From: Leptodactylus fallax | Taxonomy: Eukaryota > Chordata > Amphibia > Anura > Leptodactylidae | DNA: 64,000 nucleotides | Assembly: GCA_947044405.1 (NCBI GenBank) | Contig: CAMRHE010000330.1 | Span: 62,001 to 126,000, forward strand | Reading direction: 5' to 3' | Shown: piece after piece, positions 1-10,835 of the stretch | Position numbering within the stretch: the first letter of the stretch is position 1 | Layout: each line of letters opens with the position of its first letter | The notes under the pieces: model-generated | What the model saw: only the letters and a program-made list of their open reading frames with translations | What the model was told of the DNA's origin: nothing | The model's database searches: none | Position numbers and translations under genes: made by a program

Positions 1-409
1 ATTTAGGCACAACCTCTGCTGAGCCACACACTTGCACTAAAATGTACACCAGCTTGTAGTACTATACTGCACTACACTGTACAGAGGCGCTTCTAGTCAC
101 CCAGTCACTAATACAGAGGTTTTACTAGTGAAATGACTAGAAACATCAGATCTGTGTGGACAGGGGCAGATTATAATATGTGTGAAATTGTGGTTGCGCA
201 AGGCAGTAAGGGGGCCCAGTGGCAAGTAACTGCACATTTACCCCATTATAATCTGACCTTGGAATCAACTATATTGGCTGCACCTCCCCTGGGCCTCCAC
301 TTATTATACTCTGAGGCCTGAAGAGACCCCAGAGTATAATAGTAGCATGTAGGTGGCAAACACCCAAAATTTTGTGTTGAGCCAAACCTGAAATTTTGCT
401 TCAGCCCTA
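1..409. repeat. Dispersed repeat fragment with a short hairpin
   Basis: No gene is recognisable here. Positions 281-345 contain a hairpin whose arms (303-313 and 330-340) are perfect 11-base complements. A very similar block, including the hairpin, occurs at 54,700-54,757, so this is a dispersed repeat rather than unique DNA. The family is not one I can name. Confidence 0.5.
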
Positions 410-715
410 TGTATGTGCCATTATGGCACATTATACTGTGTATACGGGCCACTGTGGGACTTTATACTGTGTGGAGGGGCCACTATGGGACATTATACTG
501 GATGGAGGGGCCATTATGGGACGTTATACTGCATCGAGGGGCCACTATGGGACATTATACTGTATGGGGGCTGCTATGGGACATTAAACTGCGTGGAGGG
601 CCGTTATGGGACATTATACTGTATGGAGGGGCCACTATGGGACATTACGTTGTGTGGAGCGGACACAATGGGACATTAAAATGCATGTAGGGCCGCTATG
701 GGACATTATTCTGTC
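410..715. repeat. Minisatellite array, unit about 31 bp
   Basis: About ten diverged copies of a unit of roughly 31 bases, each containing a version of the motif TATGGGACATTATACTG followed by a G-rich stretch. Because the unit is not a multiple of three and lacks stops, all three forward frames are open and give repetitive peptides, which are not genes. A related array with the same GGGACATTAAACTG core lies at 15,160-15,510. Confidence 0.85.
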
Positions 716-1470
716 CAAAGGATCTTTTTTTGAAGATGGAGGGGAGGCTGACCTTACTGAACAGCCCGGGTCCCATCGTGCCCTTAATATGCCCCTATGC
801 ATAGGGTCTAGGTATCAGACCACCATCGATCTGATAACTTATCCTAAGGATTGATCATTACTATCAAAAATGCCCCCAGCCTCAAAAACTGTTAATATCT
901 TTGCCACAGTAATAGAGATGGAGAATGAATACAGATCCTAATAAGCAGTTAAGTAAAGCAATATATTTGGAACACAGGGTAGTGAGCAGTGTTATCTTTA
1001 TGTGACACATCACATTAAAGTTAATAAGAAATCTGTCATCTTAAATATACTTTTGAGGCAAAACCCAAACACGAGAAAATAAGCTGCTATCTCAATAAAA
1101 ATAAAATTGAGAAGAACTAAAAAGTTAATGCAAAGTTCACTTACTTTATATCAAGTTTCACACAACATGTCTAATAGTTTATATATAAACTCTTCAGGGA
1201 AAGTAATTGCATTAGAGGGTCAAGATTTCTAATCCTTAGGCCACTTTCACATGGCCAGTTTTGGTCAGTATTTTGCATCAATATTTGTAAGCACAAAAAC
1301 AGAAGTGTAACCTACACAGCGAAGACGTTTAGTGAAAGGATCCACTTCTAGCTTTGTCATATAAATACTAACATGGGCATAACTAACAGGGAGCAGACGT
1401 GTCAGCTGGTATAGGGTCCAACAATTGAAGTGGCCCACTTCCACTGAAGCCTAGGGTATGCATTGTATGC
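716..1470. other. Intergenic stretch, nothing recognised
   Basis: A-rich noncoding DNA. I see no open frame with protein-like features, no RNA gene and no repeat ends. Confidence 0.5.
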
Positions 1471-1808
1471 CACTGTGTGCATTATTTTTGTACTGTGACA
1501 TCACTGTGTGCATTATCCCTGTACTGTGACATCACTGTGTGCATTATTTCTGTACTGTGACATCACTGTGTGCATTACCCCTTTACTGTGACATCACTGT
1601 GTGCATTATTTCTGTACTGTGAAATCACTGTGTGCATTATCCCTGTACTGTGACATCACTGTGTGCATTATTTCTGTACTGTGACATCACTGTGTGCATT
1701 ACCCCTTTACTGTGACATCACTGTGTGCATTATTTCTGTACTGTGACATCACTGTGTGTATTACCCCTTTACTGTGACATCACTATGTGCATCATTTCTG
1801 TACTGTGG
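1471..1808. repeat. 31-bp minisatellite with alternating unit types
   Basis: Nearly eleven copies of a 31-base unit built on CACTGTGTGCATTA followed by a variable pentamer and TACTGTGACAT. Units alternate between a T-rich variant (TTTCTG) and a C-rich variant (CCCCTTT or CCCTG), so the higher-order unit is 62 bases. There are no unrelated spacers, which excludes a CRISPR-type array. Confidence 0.9.
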
Positions 1809-1811
1809 CAA

Positions 1812-2296
1812 TTTGTCCCGCAAATAAAGAGCCCTGACATATCTCAGTCAACAGTAAAAAAGTTATAAGCATCAGAATACGGTGACATCAGGAAAATCAG
1901 CAAAATTTTCAAGTGACGTTTTATTTATAAAAGCGTTAAAACATAATAAAAGCCAATATAAATATAGTTTCGCCATAATCGTAATGACCCGCCGGACAAA
2001 GCTGCCACGTAATTTTTAATGCAGAGTGAACTCCGTAAAAACAAAATGCTAAAACTTATGATAGAATTTTGTGTTATTTCAAATAGACCCCCAAAAAACG
2101 TAAATAAAAGCTAATCAAAACATTATATTTACCCCAAAATGGAAAATGAAAATACAACTCGTCACCCAAAGAATAAGCCCTAAAAAATAAAAATAAAAAA
2201 GTTATGACTTTTGTAAGACGGGGAGGGAAAATATGAAAAAAGTTGCTGAGCATGAACGTACAAACTACCCTGCGTCCTTAAGGGGTTAAATAGGGG
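1812..2296. repeat. Dispersed repeat ending in AAGGGGTTAA
   Basis: A-rich block that ends in a motif resembling CCTTAAGGGGTTAA. Its right part (rich in AAAATAAAAAAGTTATG and GGCGGGGAG-like motifs) resembles 4,780-4,930, so both are copies of one dispersed family. No coding capacity is seen. Confidence 0.5.
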
Positions 2297-3180
2297 AAGA
2301 AATAATGCTGATAAATATGCAGCAAAAACTGAATAAAAAACACACCATTTTTTCTGCAGTGTTTTTAGCTGTGTTTTGCTACATGGGGGCAGTTTTCCTC
2401 TGCGGACTTTCTGCTTCAGTTATATCTATAGGGAAACCACCGGCGTTTCCATGGGGCATAATTGACATGCTGCGATTTACAAAAATGTAACAATTTTTGT
2501 AATCCCAGAATGTCTGCTGCAGATTTTTTTCTGCAATGTGTAGATGGGATTAGCCAGAATCCCATCCACTTTGTGGGTACTGTAAAACGTTACGGTTTTT
2601 GCCCTGGTGTTTCCGCCACGTCAAAATCACAGCGTTTACGCTATGTGGGGCCCTGGCCTTAAAAGTGAAATATTTAGCATTTTATTCAGATAGCTCCCTA
2701 CTAGATGTATGTCCACAAGGAGAAGCAATAACTTTCTTGAGACAATAACAAAGAGTCACTGAAAATGCATTCCATGAATGTATATTTAGGAACATTACGG
2801 AAATCAGCTATAAATTTATTCACTCCACAAATATAAATTTTTTTGGCCTGCCGGATGTTTTTGCAACTTATCCAAAACTATAATAAAACGCAAGCTGTAA
2901 TATTTCTTTAGTCTGGCAAGTAAAGATCCCAAATTTGTGAATAAAACAAAGGTTAAAAATTCAAAACTACTATAGTTTTCTGGAAAATATTACAAGGTAC
3001 CAAAGACTAAAACCAGTGCGAGCAAAAATGTTTTGTCTGTGAAATGACTTTAGTTGAAAAATAAACCACAAGTGTAATTTATGATAAGCGGATAAACAGA
3101 AACACACATAGGAAAAAAATATTTCTGTTGGTTAATAATGTATCTTAAGACATTGATTTTTTTTTTTTTTAATTAAGAAC
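2297..3180. other. Intergenic stretch with T-tract
   Basis: Noncoding. It contains wording typical of degenerate MITE arms (2,390-2,660) and a poly-T run near 3,157-3,170. No gene is seen. Confidence 0.4.
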
Positions 3181-3189
3181 AAAATATAT

Positions 3190-3327
3190 AAATATTTGCT
3201 GCAGTTCAGTCCTATTCAAATGAATGCAGCTGATTTGCAGCATGACCATGTGACCAGTAGATGTGATGTCACTTCCTGAGAAGAGGAAGTGGAGCTCAGT
3301 ATCATAGTCCTGGCTAACCCCTTTAAA
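3190..3327. mobile_element. TTAA-type MITE fragment, same family as 51,268-51,467
   Basis: The stretch with GACCATGTGACCAGT and CACTTCCTGAGAAGA matches the core of the complete element at 51,268-51,467. Its right end runs into CCCCTTTAAAG, the usual border of this group. The left arm is missing or diverged. Confidence 0.65.
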
Positions 3328-3719
3328 GTCTTCCATAACTAGAAAATTCTTTAATCTCATCTCTGCTAACCAATTATTTAATATAATCTCCTTCATAACT
3401 CAAAGCTTTTCTGTGTCTAGTGTATCTAAGTACTATCTACCTCCAATTCACGATGAAGGAGAAATATCTCTTAATGGGGTAGTCCCATCTCCAAGGATCA
3501 TATTCAGATTTGTAGCTGAAGCTACATAGTTAAATACATTGCTTTATCTATCTTGTTCTGTTTGTCAGATACAGCTAAATTTCTCAACTCATTGTTTGCA
3601 GCTTGTTGCCTAGGTTACCGACCTGCTTACAAGTCGTTATGACGACTCAGGCTGGGTTCACACTTGCTCTGTGTGACCGATTGGGGATTCCGTTCCCCAT
3701 TCCGCTTGTAAAATGCGGA

Positions 3720-4000
3720 GAGATAAGTCCTGCAAGATAAGAGCCTCCTCCATGTTTCACAGTAGGGGCAGTGTTCTTTTCAAGATATGCTTCATTTTTC
3801 CGTCTGTGAACATAGAGCTGATGTGCCTTGCCAAAAATTTCGATTTTTGTCTCATCTGTCCATAGGACATTCTCCCAGAAGCTTTGTGGCTTGTCAACAT
3901 CTAGTTTGGCAAATTAATTTTGTCAGATTCAAGTTATTTCTGTGACCATTGTGGGTTTTTCTTTCATTAAACGAGGGGTACCAACAATTTTGTACATGTG
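3720..4000 (-). pseudogene. Tc1-like transposase fragment (antisense)
   Basis: Read on the minus strand, this piece encodes degraded Tc1-family transposase: a window with LWTDETKIEIFG (the second catalytic aspartate block) followed by [10 protein letters not shown], which is the conserved glycine-rich segment before the WGC motif. The plus-strand right edge ends in a degenerate terminal sequence near 3,980-4,000. N-terminal DNA-binding and C-terminal parts are missing, so this is an inactive remnant. Confidence 0.8.
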
Positions 4001-4590
4001 TGTATATATATATGAGCGCAGGTGTGAATCTAGCGCCATTCCCTGCTCCTGGCCATCTATATTCTCACTCTCTCTGCATAATGCTTTCAGTTTTTAAGCA
4101 CTGATAACTGCTAGATAAGTTTCTTTCTTTAGCAGTGTCTCTGTTATCTGTGTATGTAAATCCAGAGGTGACTGTGCTGTTTACAACAAGCAGGATCTCC
4201 AAGCAAGAATGAGCTGAAAAACCAACAAGTAGAGGGGAGAGGAGACAGGAGGGCAGCTGAAATCCTGAGATGGGAAAACCCCTTCAACCCCTTCCCAATA
4301 TCTGTCTTACTATTAGAGTGGATGTCGGGTGTTTACATAAGGTGGACATTCAGGAGCTAAGTAGCCACCAGCTAAATACCCCAATCACGGGTATTAACCC
4401 TTTTATATGGACCCCCAAATACATGACGTCACCCCCATCACGTCTTCTTCTGGTACAACTCCAACGCGGGAGCCATCCAGTAGTCCTGACAGCCTGGAGC
4501 CTTGTGAAGGCTTTCAGGCCTGTCTTAACTATAAGTCTATTGAGGCTTGCCTGTAGCGATATGTTCTTCTGGAAGGGGGGGGGGGAATAG
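4001..4590. other. Intergenic stretch
   Basis: Noncoding. The open frame at 4,270-4,590 shows no known motif and ends in a poly-G run. I see nothing else. Confidence 0.4.
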
Positions 4591-4930
4591 TAAAAAGTTT
4601 TTAAAAATATTTAAAAAAATGTAAAAATTTAAAAATTCAAATCAACCCCCTTCCCCTATATCTCAAAAAATAAATAAAAAAATAAACATAAATAAAGTAT
4701 GCATCCCCAAAACAGTTTTTCTTTAATTCTACCCCATTCTGAATTTTTTTTCCAACTTGCCAATACATAGTAAGGAATATTAAATGGTACCATTATGAAG
4801 TACAATTTGTCCTGCAAAAATCAAGCCCTCATATGGCTCTCTGAAGGGAAAAATAAAAAAAGTATGGCTTTTGGAAGGCGGGGAGTAAAAAATGAAAATC
4901 AAAAAAAGGCTGCAACGGAAAGGGGTTAAA
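4591..4930. repeat. AT-rich dispersed repeat, second copy of the 1.8-2.3 kb family
   Basis: It shares a block around TATGGCTTTTGGAAGGCGGGGAG and the AAAGGGGTTAAAC-type terminus with 2,190-2,296. No coding sequence is seen. Confidence 0.5.
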
Positions 4931-6664
4931 CATAACTTTTTATTTCTTCTATCCGAGGACTTTAATTTTTTAATAATTTCTCTGATCCCGGCCATTATGC
5001 CTGGTGTTTGGTTGTCAATCACAGGAATGTGATCACATCAGACCAATAGCTGAACCTACTTTTACATAAAGCTTTTAACCTTGTATTTGTGGTTTCGCTG
5101 GTAGTCCAAGAGCCACATGTGGCTCCCAAACCTGGTAGGGTGGATTACTATGTTATAAAGGGTGCAAAGGGTACAGGCACTAATGGGACCTGTAGCCTGA
5201 ATTGGTCCAAATGTCCTTTTAGAGGGCACTTATACTATAATGATGTGTTGTGGTAAAGGAGCCCTGTTATTCTTCCAAAAGCTTCAATTTCCAGCTATGT
5301 GTTGAGTGGTTTTCTTTAACATAAGTGTGGAAAAGATTTCTTTTTTTGGCATTCTAGGTTGTGATAATTGATATCTCACAAATACTGATTTACTAAGGTT
5401 TTGCTATACAGAAGTTGTATCTAACCCAAAATAGTAAAATGCAGCAGAGCCATCATGTGGCCATTTCAGCAAACACAAAGGATATAGTTCCATAGAGTTA
5501 CACAGGCACATCTCTACTGTATATAGTTTGTTAGATCACTTGTGTAATGACAGATTTTTTTCAATTTGTAGATATTACATTTACATAAATTACATTTACT
5601 TTCATGTACATTTGCTAAATTTCGTATAGAAATATTATCCTGACAAATCAACAAAGTAGGGATTTACTTTGGACTTTGTGGACCTGTCTTTTTTGACCTT
5701 ATTAACTATGTAATAAATATGACATTTTCCAAAAATATCTCAAAGATCCCCCAGCAGCTAAAACTAATAGTCCGAAAGCAAGTGTTGAAGTCGGAGATTA
5801 TATAATCTACCGTCACAATACTCTCTTACATATACAGAACACAAGAGTATTGCTTTAGAATATAGTGGGGTGCAAAATAGATGACCCCCACCACTTAAAA
5901 CAACAAACTGTATTACACATCAGCGCATTCCTGTTCACCACCTAATAAAACCCTGTATCTATGTCGACTGGGATCAGGGGACCAAAATTCTCACCCAGCA
6001 CAACACTTGGTAATAGCCTGCACCAGTACACAATATATTGTATATTTTAGGTGTTTATAAGGATGATGAAACAAACTGGATAACTTCGATGCAATATCTA
6101 CCAGAATAAAACTCAGTACGACGACCAACCTTTTAAGTATATTGCTCTATTGTCCTTAAAAAAATTAATCCATTCAGGTCCTGCTTTTGACATTATATAT
6201 ATCCAAAATCCAAGGGAAATAAGTCTGTTTGTGATGAGCCAAATACCTCCAGAAGGTGGTACAACATTTTAGTTAAAAATAAAAAATTATATTTTTATTA
6301 CTAGCATTGGCACTAACACCAGACATAACTGACTTTCACTAAAGATTTCTATAATATAAACCCTAATCTGCAATGCTGACCTTAACATGAACAAGACTAG
6401 CACTAGGACCCAGAGACAAGAACACCAACTAACTAGGGATGAACTAGAAGCAATGCAAGCAAAATACAGACAGGTAGAAACCACACAACATACTACAAGG
6501 TTCAGAAGAAAGGGCTGGACCAGAACAAACCAGAAGAACTAACAAGAAGCAAACCAGGCAAAATATAAGTTACTTGAAATATAGAAGGATACTTGAGAAA
6601 AAGGCACACGTTTCTACAAAAGTAAATCCACTTTATTACATCTACATTAATACATATTGAAAAG
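4931..6664. other. Intergenic stretch, mostly AT-rich
   Basis: About 1.7 kb without a recognisable gene or a repeat with clear ends. The short open frames are chance. Confidence 0.4.
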
Positions 6665-7785
6665 TATGAGGGGTGTTCAATACGTTATCTACCTCTGTAT
6701 GCTCTGCCAGCGTTAAAAAGCTGAGCTTGTCTGTGCAGGTTGAGTCATGTCTAGACATACAACACACATAGTAGCAGTTCAGTCTGATGAAAGAACTGGA
6801 AGTGACAAGATGGCAAGTGCAGTACTGTGCGGGTCTACAAAGAAATTGAGGAATTTTGTGCGTAATTCTGTGATTTAAATTCCTTGCAAATGAAGAAAAG
6901 AAGCCTAAAGAAACCCATAAAAGGATTATTGCTGTATATGGGGATGATGCACCTTCCAACTACCAAGTAAAATTTTGGGCCAAGCAGTTTAAATAGGGTA
7001 GAGAATAGAATAGGCAACTTGTCGAAACATCTTGAGAGGAAATGTGCCATAAAGTAGTGGCCATGATTTTGTAAGATCATTGGGTCAAAACAGTGTTATA
7101 GCTTATGAATTAGGCAATTGGCATGGATTCCAGTATCATTCATGATGTTTTGATGATGTCGAAGGTCAGTTCCCAGTGGGTGCCTGACCAAAAAAACATG
7201 TTGCCAGCAATTTACCCAAGAGAATTTAAACATGCTTAGAGAAAACCCAGGAGACTTCTATTCTCGGGTTGTTATGGGTGATGAAACATGGGTCCACTAC
7301 CATGATACTGAGACCAAACAAGAGTCCATGCGATAGAAGCACAAGGAGTCACCAATTCCAAAGAAATTTCACGTGCAGCAGTCTGCTGGAGAGGTCATGG
7401 CAACAGATTTTTGGGATACAGAAGGTGTTGGGATACAAACCAAAAATTACTGTAGACACCTAGGCAATGAAGGCATTATGTGAGGAAATCAAAGACAAAC
7501 GCTGTAGGAAGTTGTCGGTAGGAGTGTTGCTGCTTCACGACAATGCGCCAACTCACAAATCACAATCTGCTATCAGGGAATACGGCTTCATGGAGCTTAG
7601 CCATCCACCCTACAGTCCAGACCTGGCTCCCAGTCATTACTGTCTCTTTCGTAACCTGAACAAATTTCTGTGAGGGCAACGATTTAGTAAAAATGCGATA
7701 AAAGAGGCAGTAAAAGGGTTCCAGCCGCAGCACAAGGAGTGCCTAATGCATTGCGGCTCCAAAGTTGATAACGAACTATAAATTT
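6665..7785 (+). pseudogene. Dead mariner transposon with transposase remnant
   Basis: The left end begins TA-TGAGGGGTGTTCAATA, a typical mariner terminus, and the right end fades near 7,763-7,785. The transposase is readable in several frames. An N-terminal block with YGDDAPSNYQVKFWAKQF lies near 6,930-6,990. The first catalytic block, VVMGDETWVHYHD, is near 7,270-7,310. The second, LLHDNAPTHKS, is near 7,530-7,560. The third, YSPDLAPSHYCLF, is near 7,612-7,650. Mariners use a DD34D triad whose third Asp sits in the APSDY motif; here that residue is His. Together with several stops and shifts this makes the copy inactive. Confidence 0.85.
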
Positions 7786-8585
7786 ACCTTGACTATTTGT
7801 TGACAATTATTCTCTTACTGAATATTCACACATATACCATCACTTCCTCCCACTATGTGACCTCCACGATCCTTAGTATAAAGGTGCTGCAGATTTTTCC
7901 TAGAGAGCAACACAATCTGTCCAGCCTATGTGCAGGGAACTACATCATAGCCCTATTCACATAAATATAGCTATATTTTAGCCCCTGCAGATTAAATGAC
8001 TGCAAGAGCCTCTGTGCAGGAAAAGTATCAAAGGGCCCAAGATCCATTTGTTTTCAGTATTGGCAACAGTCTCAGAAGATAGAGCTCCCCTGATCAGAAT
8101 GTTATGGCATATCCCAGTGATATGCCATAACATTTCAGGATGAGAATAACCCTTTAATAGTTGGTCAGTAATGTTTGCAAAATTCATGTACATGATAGCA
8201 GACATCAGAGCTACTATAGGGGCTGGTCAAGGTAAGAGAATATCTGGAGTGCAAGGAAAAAGGTACTTGGAACATTGGGAGGGGTAATAAAAGTGTGGGC
8301 CAATATACTATAGGCAACTGTTATATAAACAAAAAAGTACAGTTTTACTATCTGCTAAAGCTGGATAGATCGATAGATTGATTAATAAAAAAGAAAAAAT
8401 GGCAGCACTGCAAAAGTTTGCAAAGGCTAGTAGGTCTTTATTCCAAGGCGACATTTCAGTCCCAACAGGAACCTTTCGCAACCTTGTCATTTTTTTTTTC
8501 TTTATTGGTTTATTCTGAAGTCTGCCATCTTCCTAAGGCTTTGCACCCATTACTACCCTTTACTATGTTATGCCGTGCTGCTTTG
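7786..8585. other. Intergenic stretch with MITE fragments
   Basis: Noncoding. Around 8,090-8,160 there is a fragment with short inverted repeats (ATATGCCATAACATT) and an ACCCTTTAATA border, suggesting a degraded TTAA-type MITE. No gene is seen. Confidence 0.4.
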
Positions 8586-8595
8586 GACTTTTCTG

Positions 8596-8606
8596 TACGA
8601 TAGATT

Positions 8607-8657
<51 letters not shown>

Positions 8658-8777
8658 CTGGAGATAGAGAGATAGATAGATAGATAATAAAGACTAAAAG
8701 ATATAAGATAGAGATACATATGAGATATATATATAACAGATATATAAGAGATAGATAGATAGATAGACATGACAGAG

Positions 8778-8809
<32 letters not shown>

Positions 8810-8897
8810 AAGACTAAAAGATATAAGATAGAGATACATATGAGATATATATATAACAGATATATAAGAGATAGATAGATAGATAGACATGACAGAG

Positions 8898-8945
<48 letters not shown>

Positions 8946-9004
8946 TAAAGATAAATATGAAATAGAGGTAGATAGGGAGATAGATATGAGTTAGATAGAT
9001 AGAT

Positions 9005-9037
<33 letters not shown>

Positions 9038-9038
9038 C
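8596..9038. repeat. GATA microsatellite with a perfect 120-bp tandem duplication
   Basis: Long GATA runs are interrupted by a 120-base segment present twice in tandem. Positions 8,671-8,790 and 8,791-8,910 are identical, including an irregular stretch that is not GATA (TAATAAAGACTAAAAG and the ATATAT block). The minus strand translates to endless YLSI repeats, which are not a gene. Confidence 0.95.
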
Positions 9039-9044
9039 TTATCA

Positions 9045-9714
9045 TTGCTATACTAAAGCAGTGACATAAGGAAGGCCTCCTGATGTCCTGAATGTTAAAC
9101 ACCTAAATCATCCCTAGCATTGTGCACACATGTATCTGTAGTACAGTGACTGTCCAGCGAGCAGTATCCATATTTAAGGATAGACAAGAGCACACTTTGA
9201 AGCCGATGTATTTTTAGCTTTTGTTTAAAGGAAGTTTTCTCCCATTTAAACAGACACTTTACACTGCTCTTCTCCTGCCAATTTGGGGGGACTTGGCTGT
9301 TGTTATAGAGCAGGAGAGACATTCTTGAAATATACATCTGCTGAATCACCCCGAGGCATGGTTTATGACCTGTCAGAATGAAAGGGTTAATATAAGAGTT
9401 ATCTCCATGCATTTGAAAGACTTACACACAACAATTTGGCTTGGGATCATATAAGTACATGAAATGGCAAAACTTTCTCACTTCTTATTTTCCAAAATCT
9501 CCTACAGAATATGTGGCTGGTAATATAATGATTCAGATTTTGGTGTTAAAGTATGAAAGGTTAAACACATTTAACTCAAAAATAATGTCAGTTCAGTTAC
9601 GCTTCTGGAGACCCAAAATTAGACGTCTTGCATTTGAATAAATTCCTTACATGGTCACTAACTTTTCAGACAACTTAGTCTCATTTTATAGAGAATGTGA
9701 TTCTGGACCAAAAT
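9045..9714. other. Intergenic stretch, possibly unique sequence
   Basis: No repeat ends are found. Two short open frames (9,095-9,412 minus and 9,441-9,641 plus) have no recognisable domains and no clear splice borders. Confidence 0.4.
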
Positions 9715-9719
9715 GTAAT

Positions 9720-10334
9720 TGTTAGGGATTGCCTGTAAGTAATACCCAATAGCGGCTGCTAGAGAAAGGGAAGACAGAGACAGTTAGCCCTAAAACTAAG
9801 CCTACCTCGTGTCCCTACCTAATTGCCGCAACTGTCCTAATGAAAGGGACAACTGGACGACAAACCCTACTCTAGATAAGTTATACACAGAACAGGACAA
9901 GACAAGATAACACAAAAGAGGAGTCAGCAAGCCAAGGTCAAACCAGAGAGACAAAACAGTACCAAATCACAATCCAAAAGAGAAGTCAAAAGGCCAAAAG
10001 CAAAGGTCAGAAAATACAATACAAGAGCAAAGGAGAAACGCTTAGCAAGGTCAGAGACGCAATAGCCAGCAATCATGTGTGGGTTGATGGCCAGTATAAG
10101 GAAGTCCAGAACCCGCCCCAGGCTTCATCGGCAGATAGGCTGTCAATCACAAGCACACAAAAGTTAAGTCCATAGTTACCAGAGGACAATAGCACTGGCT
10201 GAACTGACACACTGAAACAAATACTCAGCTGTGCAAAAACAACAGGAGCAGAGGATTATATATGGACATGCCTCCTGCGCCGTAAAATGCGGCCAGAGGA
10301 CGGCGCAGGAGTTTGAACGGGTGTGGACGTAACA
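9720..10334. mobile_element. Solo LTR, 615 bp, family 1
   Basis: The block starts TGTTAGGG and ends ACGTAACA, so it has the TG...CA termini of a retroviral-type LTR with a short inverted terminus (TGTTA/TAACA). It is flanked on both sides by the same five bases, GTAAT (9,715-9,719 and 10,335-10,339), a 5-bp target duplication. No internal coding region is present, so it is a solo LTR left by recombination. A related LTR lies at 24,466-25,101. The superfamily (Gypsy or ERV-like) cannot be told from the LTR alone. Confidence 0.85.
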
Positions 10335-10339
10335 GTAAT

Positions 10340-10835
10340 ACACTTTAATAAAAATGTTGCTGCTTTCTACCTAAAACACCTCTCTAAAGTTCCTGCCACT
10401 AGATTTCTCCCTTCTAGCTAATTTACAGCTGACTCCTTTGTTACCAGGGAAGTCCATCCATAAATACTAGATAGAGGCAAGGTAGAAAAACAGTGAGTGG
10501 AGGGGGAGGTTCTTTTCTCTCTTCACACAGTGAATTGAAATGGGAGGGGCTGATTCTCCTCACAGCATGTCTGCAAACTATTGCTGTGTACAAAAACTGA
10601 AGATTCTGTAAATCTCACTACATACAACGTAAGAAAAGTCTTCTATGTACTTGTATCTACTTCTGGCTGCTTGTGTGGTTACAGATGGGATATTATTAGC
10701 TTTGCTGACTGTGCTCATAGATTATTTATTTTAATTGTGTTTTAGCTGCTTGCCTGAATGTATTTGCCCTGTATTTGCAGTCCAGTATATTATGGTCATT
10801 TGGGATTTTCTCAGCTATTCATTTGCTATTGTATA
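10340..10835. repeat. Unnamed about 480-bp dispersed repeat, copy 1
   Basis: This block is collinear with 37,178-37,640. Shared landmarks in order are CACTTTAAT, AAAAATGTTGCT, CCTCTCTAAA, TTGATTCTCCTCACAG-like, CTTCTGGCTGCTTGTG, GACTGTGCTCATAG, TGCCCTGTATTT and TTTTCTCAGCTATT. It contains no long open frame. The class of element is unknown to me. Confidence 0.75.

Noticed and set aside
396..854. Three overlapping open frames with repeated LWDIIL / HYGTLYC peptides
   Set aside because: All three frames of a stop-free minisatellite are open; this is a repeat, not a protein with repeats.
1471..1808. Regular repeats resembling a CRISPR array
   Set aside because: There are no unique spacers between the units and the genome is a vertebrate nuclear one.
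8510..9102. Long minus-strand open frames full of YLSI repeats
   Set aside because: They are the translation of a GATA microsatellite and have no coding meaning.
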